A DNA stretch of 64,000 nt, taken from the NCBI GenBank assembly GCA_964480725.1, contig CAYZQO010000011.1, forward strand, positions 41,172-105,171. Direction: 5' to 3'. The notes below the pieces were generated by a model, which had not been told where the DNA came from, ran no database searches, and saw only the letters and a list, made by a program, of their open reading frames with translations. Of the stretch, positions 53,853-62,200 are shown piece after piece. Both the position numbers and the translations under genes were made by a program. Origin of the DNA: JAFGBI01 sp964480725. Lineage in GTDB: Bacteria; Myxococcota_A; Polyangia; Polyangiales; Polyangiaceae. Numbering within the stretch: the stretch's first letter is position 1; each line of letters starts with the position of its first letter.

Positions 53853-54942
53853 ATGACTCGACGACGGACCCTCGGGCTGTGCCAGCTGAGTCTCATCGCC
53901 CTGGCCGCAGTGTCTTGGCAGGAGCCGGCTGCGGCCCTCATCGGGTACCAGGGCGAATCCCGTTCCCGTCAACGATTTCTTTCGGGCGGACCAGGGCTGG
54001 ATTGCATTGACCGACCTCACTGCGATGACCAACGCCACCTTTGCCGCCTCGGCAGGCGGAACGGGCTATCGCTACGTCAATCCAGCGCGACCCGAGGAGC
54101 TGTTCTTCTGGTCGAATGTCCAGAACACGCGCCGCTGGAGCGTTCTCGCGGGCGGAGGGCTCCTCATGCTTCACTGCGACAGTGCCATCGAGGGGAACAG
54201 CCCGCCCAATCCCCTCGAGCTGGCGGTGGTTCAGGCAGAAGGCCGGAAGGATCTCGACGCGACGACGTGGCCCTCCCCCGGAAGCGACGCCAACGACTTC
54301 TTCCGGGCGGCGTCCAACGCGGAGTTCTCGTCAACCACTTTGCCCAGTTCGAAATTGAGCGACGGCTCTGGCTCGGGCCTGAGGGTCTACGATATCAGTG
54401 CGGCCAGCAACGAGATGCAATTCAGTGTGGGAGATAGCTCAGCCGGCGGCAGTCCGGCCACCGGCGGCGCCTCCAGCACGGGCGGCGCCGCTGCGGCTGC
54501 AGGTACACCCGCTGACGGGGGGACTGCGACTTCAGGTGGGGCCGAACCGACCGGCGGCCTTGGCAGCGGAGGGGACAGCTCGACGGGTGGCCCGAGAAGC
54601 GGCGGAAGCCCGTCCACCGGCGGCTCGACCGACGCGCCTGGGACGCAGACCGGCGGACGCGGCACCGGTGCTTCTCCGAGCTCCCAGACTGGGGCGCTCG
54701 GTGCCAGTGGCGGGGGAGACGGCGGCTGCCCGTGCAGCACACCTCGTCGGACCCCAACTCCGGCCACGGGCTTTTTGTTCTCGCTCGGAGCCTTGGCCGC
54801 GATCCTGCGGTCCAGCCACCGCAGGAGGCGCCGAACGTCTCGATGGCTCCCGAGCGTGTTCAACGCTCGGCGACGCGAGCCAGCCTCGGAGGATAGGGCG
54901 TTCAACCGTCCTGACCGCGAGGCCAGGTTACCTAAGAACTAG
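53853..54942 (+). pseudogene. M6-type metalloprotease remnant with MYXO-CTERM-like anchor
   Basis: Two pieces in different frames. From the ATG at 53853 a typical signal peptide (LCQLSLIALAAVSW, then an Ala-rich end) is read. Shortly after, the matching protein continues one frame over from about 53950, with PVPVNDFFRADQGWIAL and then no start codon before TTG 54007. The second piece resembles the C-terminal part of immune-inhibitor-A/M6 peptidases (GSDANDFFRAAS, TLPSSKLSDGSGSGLRVYDISA). The HExxH catalytic domain, normally before it, is missing. A Gly/Thr-rich linker follows, then GGCPC, a hydrophobic stretch and RRRRR, as in MYXO-CTERM sorting signals. This reads as an internal deletion plus frameshift. 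A sequencing indel could explain the shift but not the missing domain. Confidence 0.6.
54440..54700 (+). repeat. Gly/Thr-Gly-Gly linker repeat in the M6-like remnant
   Basis: About ten irregular GG units (TGGASSTGG, SGGAEPTGG, TGGPRSGG and similar) encoded by short GC-rich repeats. It joins the protease remnant to the C-terminal anchor and matches in style the linker in the PL9-like lipoprotein 53 kb away. Confidence 0.6.
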
Positions 54943-55113
54943 TGAGCTTGCGGGAGCGCGGCGGCGAGCGGACGGCTCGCGAGGCTGCCCCCGAACCGCT
55001 GCGGGAACTGCACCGCGCTGCTGCGGGCACGCTTCCGATCGAGCCCCTGGAGGCCTGCGGATTCCCTCTGGTAGCGGAAGATCTCGGCGACGAGGGACCC
55101 GCGTCGCCCGGGT

Positions 55114-55137
55114 CCCACGCAGCAAGCGCTGCGTGGG
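55114..55137 (-). terminator. Perfect 10-bp hairpin downstream of the VIT/VWA operon
   Basis: CCCACGCAGC (55114-55123), a four-base loop and GCTGCGTGGG (55128-55137). It lies about 90 bases past the stop of the 55226-59236 gene and also beyond the end of the convergent M6-like remnant. No T tract follows on either strand, so it would be a GC-hairpin terminator if it terminates at all. Confidence 0.4.
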
Positions 55138-55225
55138 TGGCGGCGTGGGGTGCGGCCCACCGCAGAGAGCGCGTCCGGTCGGCGGGCGAGCGTGAGGCGC
55201 AGCTCGCCCGAACCCCGACGCGTCT

Positions 55226-58200
55226 TCAACGCACCAGGGCCGCGCCGTCCCAGCGGAGCTCGACGTCCTTACCCGTGACGGGCAGCTCGGCGTCGACGGT
55301 GAGCACCCGGGGCAGCTCCCCCGCCTTGCCGGGCAGGAGCGCGTGCACGCGCACCGGCGTCGGCGGCTCGGGCTCGGCGCCCGGTCGGCGCGTGAGCAGG
55401 AGCTTGGCTCCGCGATCGGCGACCGGATCGAACCCGAGCGTGTGGAGCCCGAGCCCCGCGGCGAGGGTGGTCGCGGTGCGCTCCGCACGTTCGCTCCCCG
55501 CCGGGGGGACGAGCCGCGCCCCCACGGGGACGCTCGCCGCTGGCGACCTTACGACCATCACCGCCCCATGCTCGTCGAGGGCGAGGTCCAGGAGCGCGGC
55601 CCGCAGCAGCCGCTGCTCCTCCGGGTCGCGGGCCACGGCGTGGGCCCGCGCGAGCAGGACCGCCGAGAGCTCGGTCGCCAGCGCGCCGAAGGCGGCGTCC
55701 CCCGTGCGGCCTCCCGTCTGGGTCAGACGGAGCAGCATCCGGGCCGCGATGTCGATGCGGCCCGCGCCCTCGTGGGCGAGCGCGAGGCGCAGGGTCGCCG
55801 CCGGCTCGTCGGGGACGAGCTGCTCCAGCGACTCGCCGGCGGCCGTCGCGTCTTCGAACCAGGCCACGTTGCGCAGGCGGTCAACGAGGAACGCCCGCGC
55901 CCAGGGGTCGGTCGGCGCGCGCTCGATGAGCTCGCCGAAGGCCCGCCGGGCCTCCGCCGCGTCGCCCGCGCGCTTCAGCGCCTCGGCGGCATCAGCGAGC
56001 AGCGCGGCGTCCGCGAAGGGATCGTCCCGCACGCGGCGCACCTCGGTGAGCAGCGCCGTGCCGTCGCCGGCCGCGGCGAGCAGCGCGAGCAGGCGGCGGC
56101 GGAGCCGCGGGTCGTGCGGCGCCACCTCGAGGAAGCGGCGGACGACGACGAGGCGCGCCTCGGGTCCGGTCGCCGCGGCGTACTGCTTCTCGAAGGTGCC
56201 GATCGGGTACTCCTCCAGGCCGAGCAGGTGTCGCCGGAGCGCGCGCAGCTCGCCCGGATCCCGCGCCCGGCGCACCGCCTCGCGGCGGAGGAACTCCGCC
56301 GCGTCGTCCTCGCCGGCGAGCGCGAGCTGGTCGGCCACGCGCAGGCGCTCGAGCCCGTCGGGCTTGGCGTCGAGCACGAGCTCGAGCAACGCCCGCTGGT
56401 CGGTCCAGGTCCGGAGCTCGCACCGCGCCTTGGCCACCACGTAGGCCTCGGCGGCGTCCCCGCCGACCTGCTCCCGCCAGACCCCGCGCCGGAGCGGCAT
56501 CGGCACCCGCGAGAGCTCCGAGCATTGCCTCGGCTGCCGCACGATGGCCACCGGGAAGGTGATCTGGTGCTCGACCCGGATCTCTCCGATGACGCCGCAG
56601 GCTGGGTAGTCGAGCCCGCCGAGCACCGCCTCCAGGCAGCGGGTCAGCGCGGCGTCGTCGATGGTGCGCGACAGGGGCGCCACCTTGGTCCGCTTCACCC
56701 GCCCCTGACCGTCGATGGCGAGCTCGACGCGGAGCGCGCCCTCGAGGTCGGGGCGCAGCGCCGCCCGCGCGTCGCGACAGGCGCGCATGGCCACGCGAGC
56801 CGCGTCGATCACGCGGCGCGAGGCCGCGGCGGCGGCCTCCTCGAGCAGCCGCGGATCGTCGCGCAGGAGATCCGCGGCCTCGTCGTGCCCGCCGTCGAGC
56901 GCTCCTGCTCCGCTGAGCGGCGCGGCGTAGGTCGACCCGACCACCGGGGAGAGGTCGAGGATCCGCGTCGTCACGCGGCTCGCCTGGTACCCGGACCCGG
57001 GAGCCACGAACGCGGTCCAGGGGGTGAGCAGCCCCGACCGCGCCGCGACGTCGATGGCAGCCTCCTTGCCCTTGCCGGTGAGGATCACGTCGTCGTAGCG
57101 CGCCTTCGCCCAGCGCCGACGCAGATCGTCCGCCACCGCGGGCGTGAGCTCCACCAGCCGGCGCACCTCCTCGTGCGCTCCATCGGAGCCGCGCCAACGG
57201 AGGGTGAGCCGCTCGGGGCGGCGGCCCGCCGGCACCCGCGCCACGATCGACAGGGTGTCGCCGGCGCGCACAGCGCGCGCCGTGCGTGGGTAGATCCGCT
57301 CCACGAACGGCTCGAGCTCCACCTCCACCCCGGCGTAGGTGGGGCGCAGGGCCTCCACCAGCAGCCGCACCGCAGCCGCGGCGGCCTCGCTGGCGTCGGC
57401 GACCTCGAGCAGCGGCCCCGCGCTCCGCGTCAACGCGGCGAGCAGTGGGCGGTTCGCCAGCGGGCCGACCGCCACGGCGGCAAGCCGCGGCGCGCCGCTC
57501 GGGCGCCGCGCGAGCCTCGCCTCGACGTCCGCGAGCCCGGGATCGCCGAGTGTTGGCCAACCGTCGCCGACGTACACCACCATCCCGCCGGGGGCGTCCT
57601 CGGGGAGCGCGTCGGCGCCCGCCTCCAGGGCCCGTCCGAGATCGGTCGCGCCGCCCGGCGCCAGCCGGTCGAGCGCGGCCAGTACGGCCTCCCGGCGCGC
57701 GCCGTCGACGGGGCCGATGCGCTCCGGACCGAGCGGACGCGCGATCTGATCGGCCGCGAGCACCACCGCGCGGTCGCGCGGGCCGAGCCCGCCGAGGATG
57801 GCCGCGACGACCGCCCGCGCGGTGCCGAGCAGCGCGGCGTCGACGCTCGCGGACGTGTCGACGACCAGCGCGAGCGTCACGCCCTGGTCCGCGGGCGCCG
57901 CCGGGAGCTCGGTGCGGAGCCACACGGTGTCCCCGACCAGGTCGCCCTCGGCCGGCGCGACGTACAGGCGCGCGGGCTCGTCCCAGCGGGGCAGCGCCAG
58001 CTCCACGACCAGGTCGGCCGCCGGACGGAAGTCGGAGCGCCGCACCACGACGGTCCGCCCCTGGACCTTGGCGCCCACCCCGGCCGCCACCGAGAGCGCG
58101 CCGGCGCCGCTCGCGTCGACCCGCGCGGAGAACTCGCCGACGAGCGGCGGCTCGCCCGTGCCCGTCATCGGGTAGCGGTACTCGACGACCTCGGTGGTGC

Positions 58201-59236
58201 CGCGCCGCTCGGGGTGGAGCCACTCGGTGTACTGGACGAGGACGGTCACGGTGCCGCCCGAGCGGATCGACGGGAGGCGCCCGCGCACCCAGCCGTCGCC
58301 GGCCCACTCCAGGGCCGCCACCGACGGGAAGCGCTCGGAGGACGGCTCGCGCCCGATGGCGAGGGTCGTCTCCGTGAGCGGCTCGCTGCCGAGGGCAAAG
58401 GCGAATCTTGACACCAGCGCGCCCTCCGGCAGGGCCAGGCGGAAATCGCCGGCGACCGGTGCGCTGCCGCCGTTGAAGTAGGTCGTCTTCACCGTCGTCC
58501 GCGCCACCTCGCCGAGCACGGTCGCCGCCACGTCGTGGGCGCGGATGGCGAGCGGCGAGCCGGCGCTCCCCGGCCCCGAGTCGTCGCCGATGCCCCACAG
58601 CTCGCCGAGCGCCCGGCGCGGCTCGCCCCGCGCCGCCCAGGGCGCCGCCATGCCCGAGGTCCAGTCGTCGAACACCTTCTCCGGCTCGACGGTGACCTTG
58701 CCGCCGGTCAAGACGGCGGTTTCTCCCGAACGGACGCGGTGCTCGCCCGCCCCGTCACGGACCACGATCTCTTCGCGCGAGCAGTAGATGCGGCCGCCGT
58801 CGCCGGTGCGCTGCAGCCCCACGTCGGCGCCCTTGACCAGCGCCACCACGTCGCCCACCGCGATCTCGTGCAGCGCGCCCACGGCGCCCTGCACGAAGAT
58901 CCGGCCCCCTTCGAGGCGGCTGCCGCCGGGGTGGAGCGACGTGCGCGTGCGGCGGTCGAGCAGGATCACGGTCCCGTCGTCGCTGCGCACCCGCGCCAGC
59001 CCCTCGTCGCTGGTCTCGACCGGTTCGCCGTCCACCAGGCGCCGCGCCCCGCGCACCTCGGCGCCAGCGACAGTGACCAGTGGGTGCACGACCTCGAGAT
59101 CGGCGACGGTGGGGGCGAGGGATTTCGGCGCCCCGCGGCCCCGGAAGCGGGCGCAGGCGACCGCGCCGACCAGGACGACGAGCGCTAGGACCAGGAGGAA
59201 CGGGCGCCGGAGCGGGGAGCGGACGACGCTAGCCAC
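55226..59236 (-). CDS. FecR-like, VIT, VWA and AgmX/PglI-domain envelope protein (second of pair)
   Basis: A 1336-residue protein starting from GTG 59236, which has AGGAGG six bases upstream and overlaps the previous stop by eight bases. A basic N-terminus and signal/anchor helix end in VGAVACARF. A FecR-like beta domain (about 60-190), a VIT domain (about 225-400) and a VWA domain (about 450-640) follow. The metal site in the VWA is intact: DTSAS with Asp460, Ser462, Ser464; GGATD; YVGDG. The AgmX/PglI (TonB-like) domain is at about 840-930. Helical TPR-like repeats and a beta-rich tail end the protein. Its VIT domain lacks part of the usual helix after the first half. Related proteins in myxobacteria are linked to gliding or surface complexes; a role here is inferred. 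Confidence 0.88.
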   Translation of the reverse strand: MASVVRSPLRRPFLLVLALVVLVGAVACARFRGRGAPKSLAPTVADLEVVHPLVTVAGAEVRGARRLVDGEPVETSDEGLARVRSDDGTVILLDRRTRTSLHPGGSRLEGGRIFVQGAVGALHEIAVGDVVALVKGADVGLQRTGDGGRIYCSREEIVVRDGAGEHRVRSGETAVLTGGKVTVEPEKVFDDWTSGMAAPWAARGEPRRALGELWGIGDDSGPGSAGSPLAIRAHDVAATVLGEVARTTVKTTYFNGGSAPVAGDFRLALPEGALVSRFAFALGSEPLTETTLAIGREPSSERFPSVAALEWAGDGWVRGRLPSIRSGGTVTVLVQYTEWLHPERRGTTEVVEYRYPMTGTGEPPLVGEFSARVDASGAGALSVAAGVGAKVQGRTVVVRRSDFRPAADLVVELALPRWDEPARLYVAPAEGDLVGDTVWLRTELPAAPADQGVTLALVVDTSASVDAALLGTARAVVAAILGGLGPRDRAVVLAADQIARPLGPERIGPVDGARREAVLAALDRLAPGGATDLGRALEAGADALPEDAPGGMVVYVGDGWPTLGDPGLADVEARLARRPSGAPRLAAVAVGPLANRPLLAALTRSAGPLLEVADASEAAAAAVRLLVEALRPTYAGVEVELEPFVERIYPRTARAVRAGDTLSIVARVPAGRRPERLTLRWRGSDGAHEEVRRLVELTPAVADDLRRRWAKARYDDVILTGKGKEAAIDVAARSGLLTPWTAFVAPGSGYQASRVTTRILDLSPVVGSTYAAPLSGAGALDGGHDEAADLLRDDPRLLEEAAAAASRRVIDAARVAMRACRDARAALRPDLEGALRVELAIDGQGRVKRTKVAPLSRTIDDAALTRCLEAVLGGLDYPACGVIGEIRVEHQITFPVAIVRQPRQCSELSRVPMPLRRGVWREQVGGDAAEAYVVAKARCELRTWTDQRALLELVLDAKPDGLERLRVADQLALAGEDDAAEFLRREAVRRARDPGELRALRRHLLGLEEYPIGTFEKQYAAATGPEARLVVVRRFLEVAPHDPRLRRRLLALLAAAGDGTALLTEVRRVRDDPFADAALLADAAEALKRAGDAAEARRAFGELIERAPTDPWARAFLVDRLRNVAWFEDATAAGESLEQLVPDEPAATLRLALAHEGAGRIDIAARMLLRLTQTGGRTGDAAFGALATELSAVLLARAHAVARDPEEQRLLRAALLDLALDEHGAVMVVRSPAASVPVGARLVPPAGSERAERTATTLAAGLGLHTLGFDPVADRGAKLLLTRRPGAEPEPPTPVRVHALLPGKAGELPRVLTVDAELPVTGKDVELRWDGAALVR

Positions 59237-62200
59237 GGACCACCTCCTGACCACGGAGCACGAAGCGCTGGACGGCGGCCGCGCCGGGTCCGTACCGGAT
59301 GGGGACGCGCACGATCCGCTCGCCCCGGTCGAGCTCGGCGAAGACGACGGTGAGGATCGCCTCGACGCCGAGGCGACCGGCCGCCTCGAGCTCCGCCGGG
59401 TCGACCCGGACCTCCACGGCAGCGTCGGTGCGGAGCGGCACCACCGCCTCCGCGATCCCGAGCGTGAGATCGCCGGTGGCCGCCGGCATCGGCGCACCCA
59501 GCGCATTGCTCCAGAGCGTCGGGTGGAAGTCGGGGTGCGTGAAGGTCAAGGTCACGCGCGCCGCCTTCGTCGCCGGCTCCTTGAGGAGCCGGCGTGCGCG
59601 CGCCGCCAGGGCCTCGCGCTCCTTCTCCCGCTGGGCGGCGTCGAGCCGCCCCCACGCGAGGAAGGTGGTCGCGAAGGTGCGCGCCGTGACCGCGGGACCC
59701 TGGGCCACGTCGGGCGCCCCGGCGTCGATCCCCTTCTCCGTCCAGCGCACGGCCTCCTCGAGCCTCCCCTCCCCCTGGGCGGCCGCCGCGATCAGGAGCG
59801 CCACCGTGGCGTCGTCGGGGGTGAGCTGGGCGAGGGTCTCGTACTGGCGCCGCGCCTCGGCGTGCCAGCCGTGCGCTCGCAGCAGGTCGCCGAGCCGCCG
59901 GCGCGCGACCGGATCGCTCGGCGAGAACTCGACGATCTCGCCGAACGCGCGCCGTGCCTCGGCAATCGTCGCGGCCCGCTCGGCGGCGACCGGCACGCGC
60001 GCGGCGAGGCGGAGGAAGAGCTCGCCCACGGCCGTGCGCACGGCGGCCTCGGCGTCGGGGCGGGCCCGGAGCTCTCGGGCGAGCGCGCGGGCGCCCGCGG
60101 CGTCGCCAGCGTCCTCGAGCGCGTCGAGCAACCGGAGCGCAAGGACCAGATCGTCGGGGAACTGATCGCGCAGCGCGCGAAGCTTCACGACCCGCTGCCC
60201 GGGATCCTTCGCGCCCGCGACGGCCTTGGCGAGAACCCCGGGGTCGACGGAGCGAAGGCCCAGCGCGTCGTGAAGCTCCCGGATCTGGGCCACGGTCTTG
60301 GCGCGAGCGAGGATGCCGCGGTAGAGGACATCCGCCGCCCCGAGCTGGTCCCTCATCATCCGCCAGAGCTCCACCTGACCGCGGACGGTGCTCATCGCGT
60401 CCAGCATCAAGGCGAGCAGCCGCGCTCGCTCGCGTGGGGTCGACGCCTCACAGTGGCGCAGCGCCCGCGTGTAGACGCCCGCCACGGCCGCCGCCTGATC
60501 CCGGACCTGCGCGAGCCGCTCGGTCCAGAGGACCACGCGCTCCTCGAGCGACACCCGCGCCGCGTCGCCGCACAGGAGCGGAACGCGCGGCAGCACCCGC
60601 ACCAGGAGCGTGGGCGCGATGGCCTCGGCGGCGGCGGTGCCGACGCTCCCGCCATCTGGCGCGAAGAGGATCGGGTAGACCACGGTGACCCGCCCGTACT
60701 CCGGCGAGGGGAAGTCGAGCCCCCGAAACGACCCGACGACGCAGCCGACGACCTCCGCGTCCGGCAGGTCGGAGCCCTTGGGGCTCGCTGACTCGACCGC
60801 ACCGCCGGGCCCGATCACGAACGCTACGGCAACGCGCCCAGCGAGGCTCGGGTTCCGCGCGAGGCCCTGCTCGTAGCACCTGCGGTAGCGCCCGTAGCTC
60901 TGCCGTACGACGCGCTGCACCACCTCCGACGGCAGACCGCCCTCGATGGTGGCAGCCCCCATGCGCACGACCGGCGCCCCGGTGGCGCGGGAAGCCCCGA
61001 GGCGACCGTGACCGGAGCCGAAGCCCTGGCCCGTGCTCGAGGCTGCCTTGAGGGCGCCACCCTTGGCCAGCCCTTCCCCGCCGCCGCCCACGCCGATCCC
61101 CGTGAGCCCGAGGCCACCGCCGCTCGGCGCAGAGAGATCGCCCCGGTCCTGGCCGAGCGATGCGTCGCGACCCCACGGCGCGGCGTCCTCCGACTTGACC
61201 ACCCCGCCAACGGCCGGTTCCTGGGCCTCCCTCGGCGCCGCGACGCGCGCCGACTGGGGCAAGCCGGCCGGGGCCGAGGCCGCGCGCTTCAGGCGGGGCG
61301 ACGCCGGCGGCGCGCTGGAGGGCTTCCCCACTTCGTCCGCCACGCCGAGCGCTCCCTCCTCGCCCTTCGCGCGTGTCGCGCCGCCCCCCTCGCGATCGTC
61401 GGCCTCCGCCTCCGTCGCGAGCGCGGGGGCCGGCATGGCGCTCGCGACCGCCATCGGCCCACTCGCGTCAGTCCTGCGGCGGCCACGAAGACGCTCGAAA
61501 AGCCCGGGTCGCGCCGGTTTCGCCGGCTCCTCCTCGTGGGTCGACGCCTCCCAGTCGTAGTCGCTCGCCAGCTCGCGCGTCGTCGGCACGTAGAGCGAGG
61601 TGACCGGCGTGATGAGCCCCTGCCGCGAGCCGAGGTCGACCATGGCCGCGTGCCCGGCGCCCTCGTCGAGCAGCTCTGCGAGCCGCCCCAGCCCCCAGCG
61701 CCGGGCGGCGTCGCCCTTGTCGGCAAGCGACTGGACGGCGAGCGCGACCTCGCGCCGCCCCGCCGGCCCCCCGAGCGCGATCCGCTTCGGGGGCTCCTTG
61801 CCCGCCAGGCGCCCGACGACGATCACGCTCTCGTCAGCCACCCAGGTGCTGGTGTCGCGCGGGTACACGCGCTCCACCGTGGGCCCAAGATCGACGCTGG
61901 CGCCGAGCCAGACGGGCCGCTCCGCATGCTCGAGGAGCTCGAGCGCCCGCCGCGCGGCGCCGAAGCCGTCCTCGACCCGGGCGGCGAAGCCGCCGCGCGC
62001 GAGCCCGCCGAGGACCGGAAGATCGGCGCCGAGCCCCACGGCGAGCGCGTAGACGCGGACCGGCCGCGCCCGCTTGGCGAGGCGCTGCCGGAGCCCCTCG
62101 AGCCCGAGTTCGCCCACCGTCGGCCGCCCGTCACCCACGTACACCACCGCGCCACGCCGCGCCGGATCGATCGCCATGGCCGCGTCGCCGAGCATCTTGC

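Noticed and set aside
55343..58411. A 1022-codon plus-strand open frame within the second VIT/VWA gene
   Set aside because: Antisense shadow: Arg/Gly/His-rich, no motif, no ribosome-binding site. The minus-strand protein has recognisable VIT, VWA and AgmX domains.
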